A stretch of 16,633 bases of DNA, from the NCBI GenBank assembly GCA_030599175.1, contig JAUVON010000025.1, positions 1 through 16,633 of the forward strand. Reading direction: 5' to 3'. The position numbers and the translations under genes are program-made. Under the pieces are notes generated by a model that saw only the letters and a list, made by a program, of their open reading frames with translations, was not told where the DNA came from and made no database searches. Of the stretch, positions 7,858 to 14,500 are shown piece after piece. Numbering within the stretch: the stretch's first letter is position 1; each line of letters opens with the position of its first letter. The DNA comes from Desulfobulbaceae bacterium. GTDB lineage: Bacteria > Desulfobacterota > Desulfobulbia > Desulfobulbales > Desulfocapsaceae.

Positions 7858-9066
7858 TCACTTTTCGCTGTCAGGACGTTTTTTTACCAGAAAGTAAAGC
7901 TCTCCATCTTCTTTCATATGATTGGCCGCAAGTTCTGCAAAGTCGCCATGCCCCCAGAAAAGATCTACACGTCCTGTACCTTTTATGGCCGATCCTGAGT
8001 CCTGGGGGAAAACAAATCTGTTTAAAGGTTTCCAGTGGATAATCTCTCCCTGCTTATTTACCACAGGTTGTTTTGTTGACAGAAAACCGATTGCACCATT
8101 GGGTAGAGCCGAATTGTCGATTGCAATTGATCTGCCCGGGGTTAACACGGCGCCACTGCTTCCTCTGGGGCCCTGAGTATCACCCCAGTTAAAGAAAATG
8201 AAACGTGGGTTATGGTGAAGGATTCTCTGCAGTTGTTCCGGGTGCTGCTTTAAGTAATTACGGATTGCAGGGATAGTAACCTCTGCCAGGGACATTTTAT
8301 TTTCATCAACCAGTAATTTTCCGATACTGTTGTATTCGAGCCCGTTGGAGGATGCAAATCGGACTGCCCGGACAGAGTTGTCGGGGAACCTGATTCGACC
8401 GGATCCCTGGACGTGGAGGAGAAAGGCATCAAATGGATCCTTGAGCCAGGCCAGTTCGTATCCCTTTATGACGTCGAGTGTTTCGATCTCTGACCGACTC
8501 CAGTAATTGCTGAAGCCATTGTCAGTGATTCTACCGGTGCGGGTTTTATTTCCATCGTTCGTTTTCTCTTTCACCAGGTCATCGGGTAGAGAATAAATTG
8601 GGTAGAGGTAGGGCGCAGTTTTAGTGAGATTGCCTTCAAATACAGGTTCATAGTATCCGGTCACCAGCATCTGTCTTCCTCTGTTTCCTTCTCTTCCGCC
8701 GGCCTGATAAATAGTAAAATTTTCAACGATGAAATGCTGCAATGCCTGGGGCGTTGGGTTCTGTCTGATTTTCTCTGTAAAATCCTCGAGGGATTCAACT
8801 AACCAGCTTATAGGAAAGTGTATTTCTCCAAAGGTGGAAGTAATACCACCACTGCTGTTTTTCTCAAGAAATTCAATATGACTTTGAGCTGCGGAGAGGA
8901 TGGACTGGTAGTCCATATCATCAGAAAATGGTGGTGTTTTATCCGATTCGATATGGTGGAGAGGTTTATATATGTCTGAGCTGAAAAAAAGATACCAGAG
9001 TAAAGCAATAAGTGAGCAAAGGAGAAGAAGTAAGGAGAATGTTTTTAACTGCAGCGGGCGGGTCAT
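7858..9066 (-). CDS. mltA: MltA-family membrane-bound lytic murein transglycosylase
   Basis: A 402-residue peptidoglycan-cleaving enzyme that forms 1,6-anhydromuramic acid ends. One hydrophobic segment (about 9-28) directs export or anchors it. No clear lipobox is seen, so it may stay in the inner membrane rather than being an outer-membrane lipoprotein as in E. coli. The MltA domain includes VTGYYEPVFEGNLT (135-148) and AFLLHVQGSGRIRFPD. The C-terminal 3D domain has FFNWGDTQGPRGSSGAVLTP and QDSGSAIKGTGRVDLFWG, where Asp356 is the predicted catalytic acid. It begins 16 bases after the mltB stop on the same strand, with no obvious Shine-Dalgarno sequence, so translation may depend on mltB. Confidence 0.93.
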   Translation of the reverse strand: MTRPLQLKTFSLLLLLCSLIALLWYLFFSSDIYKPLHHIESDKTPPFSDDMDYQSILSAAQSHIEFLEKNSSGGITSTFGEIHFPISWLVESLEDFTEKIRQNPTPQALQHFIVENFTIYQAGGREGNRGRQMLVTGYYEPVFEGNLTKTAPYLYPIYSLPDDLVKEKTNDGNKTRTGRITDNGFSNYWSRSEIETLDVIKGYELAWLKDPFDAFLLHVQGSGRIRFPDNSVRAVRFASSNGLEYNSIGKLLVDENKMSLAEVTIPAIRNYLKQHPEQLQRILHHNPRFIFFNWGDTQGPRGSSGAVLTPGRSIAIDNSALPNGAIGFLSTKQPVVNKQGEIIHWKPLNRFVFPQDSGSAIKGTGRVDLFWGHGDFAELAANHMKEDGELYFLVKKRPDSEK

Positions 9067-9082
9067 ATGGGGGTTGGTAGCA

Positions 9083-10165
9083 CTACTTTTTAAAGGCTGC
9101 AGCCATTTCGGCTACGGCCATCGCATATTTATTGCTGTGATTGTATTCCGTTATGGTGTGCAGGTTGGGGTATCCGGCGACGAAGCGTTTTCCCCCGCCA
9201 AACAGAGGCGATTTCTCCAAACCTATAATTGACAATTGGCCATTGTTTTGCGGAGGAACCAGGTTACGATCCTGCACTTCGGCTACAATACGCCAGTTCA
9301 CTCTTCCCTTCCTTCCTTTTTTATAGGCATCATAGAGTATATCTGCTTTCAGCTTATTGCCAATTTCTGCAAATACAGGTCCATGGAGTACCCAATTGAA
9401 TTTTTTCAGATAGTTGGCTATCGATGCAAAAATATCAGCATCAGAGGAAATAAGGTCACGGCGGGAGTCACCGTCAAAATCCACAGCGTACTCATTAAAG
9501 CTCGACGGCATAAACTGGGCCTGCCCGAAGGCACCGGCGTAAGAACCTTTGACGGAGAGCGGGTCGATGTTATTCTCTCTGCAGAGCAGGAGATATTGAA
9601 TCAGCTCTTTTCGAAAGAACTCTGATCTACGGGGATATGCGTCAAAGAGGGTGTTAAGGGCCTGAAAAAGTGCAAATCCCCCCATGTTGGTGCCAAACCT
9701 TGATTCAATCCCCCAGATCGCGACAATAAACTCTCGGTCCACACCAAACTGTTTCTCGATTTTGTCAAAGAGCAGCCTGTGTTTTTTTAGTTCTTCTTTA
9801 CCTTTGGCAATAACGGCAGGTGTGATGAAGAGTGGCCAGTACTTATAATAGGGCTTGGACTCCCACTGGCGATCCATCAGTTCGAGAACCTTGCGATTAA
9901 TACGAACGCCCTCAAAAAGGTGCTGTAGATCTTCTTCTTTGAAGTGATGCTTATCCTGCAGTTCCTGAAAAAACTGGTGATATCTTGTACTGTTGATGTC
10001 AATAAGCTGCTTATCGGTGACATGGTCGGCAGCCTTTGAACCCTCCTGAGCCAGGCCGGTAGAAATCCATACAAGCAGTAAAAGAGTGCTCTGAAAAAGA
10101 ACCTGCAGGATTATCTGGGAGTGCCGAGGAGGATTGATAATGAAATCTCCTGAGATCGAAATCAA
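9083..10165 (-). CDS. mltB: MltB-family lytic murein transglycosylase
   Basis: A soluble-type lytic transglycosylase with a lysozyme-like fold. AIWGIESRFGTN carries the predicted catalytic glutamate (Glu154 counted from TTG), followed by the family signature GSYAGAFGQAQFMPSSF and FDGDSRRDL. The C-terminus LEKSPLFGGGKRFVAGYPNLHTITEYN is typical of MltB. A signal peptide lies around residues 15-41 (IILQVLFQSTLLLLVWISTGLAQ), so it acts in the periplasm. The start is uncertain. TTG at 10165 is the first usable codon but lacks a Shine-Dalgarno sequence. An in-frame ATT at 10141 has AGGAG five bases before it. It is followed directly by mltA and preceded by the DHH gene. Confidence 0.93.
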   Translation of the reverse strand: MISISGDFIINPPRHSQIILQVLFQSTLLLLVWISTGLAQEGSKAADHVTDKQLIDINSTRYHQFFQELQDKHHFKEEDLQHLFEGVRINRKVLELMDRQWESKPYYKYWPLFITPAVIAKGKEELKKHRLLFDKIEKQFGVDREFIVAIWGIESRFGTNMGGFALFQALNTLFDAYPRRSEFFRKELIQYLLLCRENNIDPLSVKGSYAGAFGQAQFMPSSFNEYAVDFDGDSRRDLISSDADIFASIANYLKKFNWVLHGPVFAEIGNKLKADILYDAYKKGRKGRVNWRIVAEVQDRNLVPPQNNGQLSIIGLEKSPLFGGGKRFVAGYPNLHTITEYNHSNKYAMAVAEMAAAFKK

Positions 10166-10216
10166 TTTCGTGAAACTACTTATTCGGGCATTTTAAAAAG
10201 TTTTGACCTGTTCGGG

Positions 10217-11173
10217 TTATGGGTAAACTGTATTCAACCGGTCAAGAAAATCATCGAGCATTGAGGCTGGCATGCTGTTAATGCCGGCAGCTGCCGCTCT
10301 TCCTCCACCTGTTGGGAAAAGCTTGCAAAGAGTGTCTGCATCACGACGGTCAGCCAGAGGTGCGCGCAGGCTGACTCTGAGAGTGAGATCCTCATTTTCA
10401 ACAATGAGAGCATGGGCTGCCATGGTTTCTTCACGAGCCTTCAAGTTAGAAAAGACACCCTGAATTCTGCGGGCCCAGGGAGCATTTGGAAAGAGATAGA
10501 CTCTGTTTTTTCCATTGACTGGGTACTCTTTTTGGTCCAGTGCCATTGCAAGGTCATCCTTATAGCCTTTTCGTAGGGTGCTGAGGATCGGGGAGGAAGT
10601 GAAGAACTCAAAAGGATCCTGAAAGTCATGTACTGCTCTGTACAGTTCCTCCGGGTGAAAGTGGAGATCTGCAACGGTGGATCCGTAGCCGTTATAATTG
10701 AATAGTTCTCCCATTTCCTGCAACTGCTGTGTCTGGAGTACGGTTAAGCCCGACTTATCTGCCAGTTTTTGTGCCTGTTGGTGCAGGTTGTCTCCAAAGG
10801 CTCCACAGATTGCCCATTGGCTGTTTCTCCCGCCTGATAAATTGTTGACAATGAGCGAAGTGCAGGTTTCAGGTGATACATCGATATTATATTGGAGGAG
10901 AGGTGAGTCAGGTATATTGCCGGCGAAATGATGGTCAAAATATTCAACCGAGTTATTATTGGCCAATAACGTATCCAGGAAATACCGATTGGAGTCCAGG
11001 GAGATATCAAATACACTGAAAGAACAGTTTTTCTTGTCAGCTACACGGGACAGTAAGGTAATGTCTCTTTTTACCCCGGTGATCAATGATGCTGACGGTT
11101 GGGGCTTTTCCAGGCGTAACTGGTGGAGAGCAAAAATGCCGTCGGCATCGCCGTTAAAAATATCAAAGTGCAT
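10217..11173 (-). CDS. DHH-family phosphoesterase
   Basis: A 318-residue cytoplasmic protein with the metal-binding signatures of the DHH superfamily (RecJ, exopolyphosphatase, nanoRNase and cyclic-dinucleotide phosphodiesterases). FNGDADGIFALHQLRL (6-21) supplies Asp9 and Asp11, FDIS supplies Asp56, YFDHHFAG supplies Asp80-His81-His82, and GAFGDN is a further motif. The C-terminal GGGRAAAAGINSM resembles the substrate-binding DHHA1 glycine loop. It is too short for RecJ. The real substrate cannot be told from sequence; short RNA, a cyclic dinucleotide or another phosphoester all remain possible. It lies 34 bases after the end of the lptD frame and upstream of mltB, within an envelope cluster. 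Confidence 0.85.
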   Translation of the reverse strand: MHFDIFNGDADGIFALHQLRLEKPQPSASLITGVKRDITLLSRVADKKNCSFSVFDISLDSNRYFLDTLLANNNSVEYFDHHFAGNIPDSPLLQYNIDVSPETCTSLIVNNLSGGRNSQWAICGAFGDNLHQQAQKLADKSGLTVLQTQQLQEMGELFNYNGYGSTVADLHFHPEELYRAVHDFQDPFEFFTSSPILSTLRKGYKDDLAMALDQKEYPVNGKNRVYLFPNAPWARRIQGVFSNLKAREETMAAHALIVENEDLTLRVSLRAPLADRRDADTLCKLFPTGGGRAAAAGINSMPASMLDDFLDRLNTVYP

Positions 11174-11207
11174 CCAGTTTCAATGCCTCGAAAAAGATTC
11201 TGTCGGG

Positions 11208-11669
11208 TTAATATTTAAACCCTATTGATTTGCCGATATTCGCCAGATCGAACAGGACAAGAAAAGTTGTGTCATATGGTGTATACAGGGCTTCAAGTCT
11301 CATTGACCAGCAGAGTGCCTGGTAGGTTAGTGAAGCAATAGCTTCGTCTGTCTGATCGAATTCGATTGAGTGTTTTACCCCGGCTCCTACAATCCAGCTG
11401 TTGAAGATTCGTGTTCTGATTCGGGCGTTGATCTGTTTAATTTCATCTTCCGGCCTGTAGCTGTAATCTAGGCTGAAATAGTCTCCTCTGCTATTGGTAT
11501 ATTCACTTTCAAGGATATGGCTGGCAAAACCGTTGTCATAGACATCATAGTAGCTTTTATAAGAGAGATTTGATCTTCTTGTTGGTCTCCAGCCCAGTTG
11601 AGTATAAATGTCTGAGAATGGCTCATCAGATTCTTCGCCGCGCAGGTCATACAATTGATCGATTTTCAG
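11208..11669 (-). CDS. lptD: LptD C-terminal part, separated from the rest by an in-frame TAA
   Basis: This is the direct continuation of the lptD frame after the TAA at 11670-11672. Read from the codon after the stop it gives 153 residues beginning LKIDQLYDLRGEE. The only alternative start is TTG at 11654, which has no Shine-Dalgarno sequence. It contains alternating beta-barrel strands (YFSLDYSYRPEDEIKQINARI) and a cysteine in YQALCWSMRLEA, where LptD proteins carry the barrel-side cysteine of an interdomain disulfide. It ends with an aromatic residue (SIGFKY), as outer-membrane barrels do. There is no further stop or frameshift. On its own it lacks a signal peptide and could not insert. 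See the matching entry for the N-terminal part. Confidence 0.82.
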   Translation of the reverse strand: MKIDQLYDLRGEESDEPFSDIYTQLGWRPTRRSNLSYKSYYDVYDNGFASHILESEYTNSRGDYFSLDYSYRPEDEIKQINARIRTRIFNSWIVGAGVKHSIEFDQTDEAIASLTYQALCWSMRLEALYTPYDTTFLVLFDLANIGKSIGFKY

Positions 11670-13529
11670 TTATGCATATTCCCGCCGCCTTTCCGTGTTT
11701 TTTTTGCCGTAGGAGAAGGTGTTTAAGAAGTTGTCAATACCGTAGGAAATGAAGTTCATATTGTCGATGGTATCAATATCATCAAAATCGGGCAAGTCGT
11801 CCTGGTCAACATCCTGAATATAGCCATATTTTATGAAAGGACGAAACTGGTGAGCGCTGTTTCGAAGAGTCTGTCCGGTGGAGAAGAAGTCTCTTTCCAT
11901 GGTCGTGGCAACTTCCATCTCAAATTCTGTAAGAAAACGATTCTGGCTGTCATCTCTGTCCCATTTTGAATCACCATAGTTTTGTATCGCGTAAAAAGTA
12001 TCTCGAAAGCCAAGTTCTGCACGGGATTCAAGATATGGGCTTAGCGGGATAGGTGTGGCAATGGAAGGGCGCAGGTCGACCCGATGTCCTCCGATACCGT
12101 CTTCCCTCCAGTAGTTAACATAGTCAGCGTTCCAGTCGAAGGTGAGGAAGGTTTCTCCAAGGGGGACTGCTCCGGTGAAGTCTAAGCTGGGCAGTTTCCA
12201 TAAAGGAGTGTTGATGTCAATGGGATCACTTTCAGCTTCGCTGATGGCTAAAAAATTAGTTTCAAATGCGATACCGTCCCAACTGCGTAGCAGCTTAAAG
12301 GTGTTTTTCCTTAATGGGTCTGTTTCTGTCTGGAATCCACGACCAAACGTTTCAAGGTACTTTTCCTGATTGCTGTTAAAACCGGTGGTTCCTGACTTAA
12401 ATTCAGTCAGGTAGTCCTGGTCGGAGACAATATCTATATCAAGCCGACTATACCAGTGGTCACCGAAGATATGATCGGCTTTGCCGCGAAGCCAGTATCT
12501 GTCACTATTAGTGTGGGTGAACCCGGTATCGTCATAATAGTCAGTCTCCGAAGGATCAGAGAGCCTGTCATCCAGATAATTGGCGGAAAATATGCCTTTT
12601 TCGTTTGCCTTCTCAATATAGCGGAATTCGACACCGGGCATAAACCCTCTATTGAGGTAAAATTCAGGGAAGAACGTTGCATCAATCGATTCTGAAATGT
12701 TCCAGAAAAACGGGAGATTAAAACCAAATCCTCCGTTCTTGGAGCTGGAAAACTCAGGAAAGAGGAAGCCTGTCTGGCGGGTATTTTTTATAGGGACAAC
12801 CAGATACGGGGTATAAAAAACAGGGACATTCTTAATATTAAATTTTGCATGCTTAAGAAAAGCATATCCGCCTGGGCGAATATCAACTTCTGAACTGGAG
12901 AAACTCCAGGGCGGCACCTCACCATCTTCAATTTTACATGTGATTACCCAACCGTCTTTAATTCGATACGTATCAAACCCTGTCTTTTCAATGGATTTAC
13001 CCTCAAGATGGAGAGAGTGTTCCTTGCGGATGATCGTTGCATCTGTGAACCGACCGGTTTCGTCGGTGAGTTTTATAGAGGCTTCAGTTGCCTGGAGTTG
13101 ATCCTCTGCAGTGATTATCTGCACATTTCCTTTAGCCTTAATTGACTCCAGTTCAACATCGTAGACAATCCAGTCTGCTTTGACGGTCACTGTTGTCTGG
13201 TATACTGCTGCTGTTTTGTCTACAATTTCATCGGCCTTGATTTCAGGAGGTTCAATCTTTTCCTCCAGAAGTTCTGCCCAGGATGAAACTTCGGCTTTCT
13301 TTTCAGGTGGGTTAAGAGGTTTTAGTGCCTTTTTTTCCAGTATGACATTGCCTTTTGCGACAATAATAATAGGATTTTCATAGTTTATGACCTTGTCAGC
13401 TGAGATATTCCATTCTTCAGTTGAGAGTTCTTCAGCCCTGCTCTCCCGTGTGACACCGGTCAATATCAGCAGACAAATTACGATGAATGCGTGACAGAGG
13501 GAAAATAGTCGTGGCGGACGTGATGACAC
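11670..13529 (-). CDS. lptD: LptD, LPS-assembly outer-membrane protein, ended early by an in-frame TAA
   Basis: LptD with LptE places lipopolysaccharide in the outer leaflet of the outer membrane. The start chosen is GTG at 13529, with AAGGAG six bases upstream; it leads straight into a signal peptide (RPPRLFSL, a hydrophobic core at about 12-26, then ESRAEEL). Residues 40-190 form an LptA/OstA-like domain (KVINYENPIIIVAKGNVIL). A conserved cysteine lies in WVITCKIEDGEVPPWSF (Cys198). The barrel follows, with VPVFYTPYLVVPIKNTRQTGFLFPEF as the strongest family signature. After 619 residues the frame meets TAA, with EYA before it and LKIDQLYDL after it. The whole frame would be about 772 residues, normal for the family. 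Longer starts back to 13703 are less likely, having no comparable ribosome site. Confidence 0.88.
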   Translation of the reverse strand: MSSRPPRLFSLCHAFIVICLLILTGVTRESRAEELSTEEWNISADKVINYENPIIIVAKGNVILEKKALKPLNPPEKKAEVSSWAELLEEKIEPPEIKADEIVDKTAAVYQTTVTVKADWIVYDVELESIKAKGNVQIITAEDQLQATEASIKLTDETGRFTDATIIRKEHSLHLEGKSIEKTGFDTYRIKDGWVITCKIEDGEVPPWSFSSSEVDIRPGGYAFLKHAKFNIKNVPVFYTPYLVVPIKNTRQTGFLFPEFSSSKNGGFGFNLPFFWNISESIDATFFPEFYLNRGFMPGVEFRYIEKANEKGIFSANYLDDRLSDPSETDYYDDTGFTHTNSDRYWLRGKADHIFGDHWYSRLDIDIVSDQDYLTEFKSGTTGFNSNQEKYLETFGRGFQTETDPLRKNTFKLLRSWDGIAFETNFLAISEAESDPIDINTPLWKLPSLDFTGAVPLGETFLTFDWNADYVNYWREDGIGGHRVDLRPSIATPIPLSPYLESRAELGFRDTFYAIQNYGDSKWDRDDSQNRFLTEFEMEVATTMERDFFSTGQTLRNSAHQFRPFIKYGYIQDVDQDDLPDFDDIDTIDNMNFISYGIDNFLNTFSYGKKNTERRREYA

Positions 13530-13541
13530 AATAGACTCCTT
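13527..13541 (-). promoter_or_regulatory. Ribosome binding site and GTG start of lptD
   Basis: On the minus strand AAGGAG (13541-13536), a 6-base spacer and GTG (13529-13527) form an ideal initiation site. It sets the lptD start at GTG, immediately before the signal peptide, and shortens the longest open frame by 58 codons. Confidence 0.75.
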
Positions 13542-13652
13542 ATGAGGGATGGCGTTGGGTGGAGGAGCTGAATCCTTCAATAGAAATAAGACAAAAAAAG
13601 CCAGAATATTTCTCATTATTTTGTGGTTTGGTAGTATAATTAAGCGATAAAT

Positions 13653-13664
13653 ATGATTAATCAT
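13653..13664. promoter_or_regulatory. 12-bp palindrome upstream of lptD
   Basis: ATGATTAATCAT is a perfect palindrome about 125 bases upstream of the lptD GTG. On the minus strand a TATACT, similar to a -10 box, follows it by about 15 bases (near 13634). This is a plausible operator position, but the -35 element is poor and AT-rich palindromes arise by chance. Confidence 0.25.
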
Positions 13665-13855
13665 TAAACTTCGGAGTTTACGTTTCTCAACGGAGACTGT
13701 CAAGTTTAAAGTCGTAAACTCAGAGGGTTTATTTACTGTCTGTTTCTTATTCTCTTGGGGAGGAACGAGGGGGGGGGAGTGAATTCTAAATTGATGTTCA
13801 AGATTGTAAATCTTTTAAATAAAATTTGTATTTCGATGAAATAGGTACTAATAGT

Positions 13856-13891
13856 GTCACGGTTACCTGCATCACCCTATTAACCGGTGAC
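13856..13891. repeat. Inverted repeat beside the transposon-like element
   Basis: GTCACGGTTA (13856-13865) and TAACCGGTGAC (13881-13891) pair over 10 bases with one bulged C and a 15-base loop. There is no T tract on either side, so it is not a normal intrinsic terminator. It ends nine bases before the left boundary of the MITE-like element and could be a hairpin in an RNA or part of an older insertion. Confidence 0.5.
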
Positions 13892-13903
13892 TAGTAGATA
13901 ACT

Positions 13904-14070
13904 AGTGCCTGTCCATAAATGGCCTTTTTACCCTGACTACTCGATTTCTGGTGAACTCGCTAATCGGTTGTTCTCAAAATTTAATCCTCGTCATATCATA
14001 TATATGGCTGCGGTTAAATTTATCGAGCGCCTCTATTTAGAGTAAAAAACCTCATCTATGGACAGACACT
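13904..14070. mobile_element. MITE-like non-autonomous transposon, 167 bp
   Basis: The ends are imperfect terminal inverted repeats. The left end begins AGTGCCTGTCCATAAATG; the right end, read inward, begins AGTGTCTGTCCATAGATG. 21 of the first 26 positions match, including a shared T5 tract. AACT flanks both ends (13900-13903 and 14071-14074). If the repeats are taken to start at GTG, the duplication is TAACTA (13899-13904 and 14070-14075). The inside has no coding capacity and holds a second inverted repeat, AAATTTAA (13977-13984) with TTAAATTT (14014-14021). Size, ends, duplication and lack of a gene are those of a MITE mobilised by an insertion sequence elsewhere in the genome. The IS family was not identified. 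Confidence 0.82.
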
Positions 14071-14187
14071 AACTAACGAAAAATATTTGCAATTGGTCAT
14101 TATTGCGGATATTTTTATGGACGCTGATTGGAGGAATGTGTTCAGGCAAGTTAATTCATTTTCATACAAAACATGATAATGGTGTTA

Positions 14188-14284
14188 GTCCCGATGAGCG
14201 GGACAGGTACTTTCACAAAATTCTTTCTTGAAAAAAGGAAGGATAAGCACCCTCGGGACAGGGTATAAACTCTGACTGTCAGAG
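14188..14284 (+). promoter_or_regulatory. Clustered hairpins upstream of rne, possible structured leader
   Basis: Three stem-loops follow one another: GTCCCG/CGGGAC around ATGAG (14188-14204), ACCCT/AGGGT around CGGGAC (14249-14264), and CTCTGAC/GTCAGAG around one T (14270-14284). The sequence CGGGACAGG occurs twice (14199 and 14254), so GTCCCG could pair with either copy. If the rne transcript starts upstream, this would be a folded leader about 220 bases before the ATG. In E. coli, rne has a long structured leader used for autoregulation; the link here is inference. The last palindrome could instead be an operator. Confidence 0.35.
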
Positions 14285-14500
14285 AGATTTTACGACACCA
14301 TATTTACTGCGAGTTACTGAAAAAACGTCGCTGAGAGAAAATGACTTTACTGAATGTATTCCGGTATGGATGTACAATGTTGGATAAAATTTGAAACTGT
14401 TTGCAAATCCAGAATAGTTATGGGATTCAGGCAGTGGATCAGAATTATGCCGTATCGTTTGAGAGATCTTTTTTAAAATGATCGGTAAAAGGGAAGAATA

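Larger units (their letters stand above)
13530..14500. other. Divergent lptD/rne intergenic region without a convincing gene
   Basis: About 970 AT-rich bases separate the lptD and rne starts. They should hold both promoters, but none is clear: TTGAAA at 14391 with TAGTTA at 14415 (18-base spacer) is only a weak candidate for rne. Contents seen are a 12-bp palindrome ATGATTAATCAT (13653-13664), a purine-rich stretch with nine G (13769-13777), an inverted repeat (13856-13891), the small transposon-like element (13904-14070) and clustered hairpins (14188-14284). Short open frames in this stretch lack good ribosome sites. Confidence 0.6.

Noticed and set aside
11670..11672. Recoding of the lptD stop as selenocysteine or pyrrolysine
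   Set aside because: The codon is TAA; known recoding uses TGA (Sec) or TAG (Pyl).
12434..12727. Open frames in other frames inside lptD, pyrD, aroA and the other real genes
   Set aside because: They are shadows of strongly conserved coding regions on the opposite strand or in another frame, without motifs or ribosome sites.
13530..13703. Longer lptD start with an extra hydrophobic segment (MRNILAFFVLFLL)
   Set aside because: A much better ribosome site and GTG start lie downstream, directly before a normal signal peptide; two signal segments in tandem would be unusual.
14136..14231. Small ORF of 31 codons (MCSGKLIHFHTKHDNG...) just right of the MITE, open upstream back to 14073
   Set aside because: GGAGG is only one base from the ATG, too close to initiate well; no family is recognised, and the frame overlaps the proposed hairpins. 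It could be a gene remnant but is not supported.
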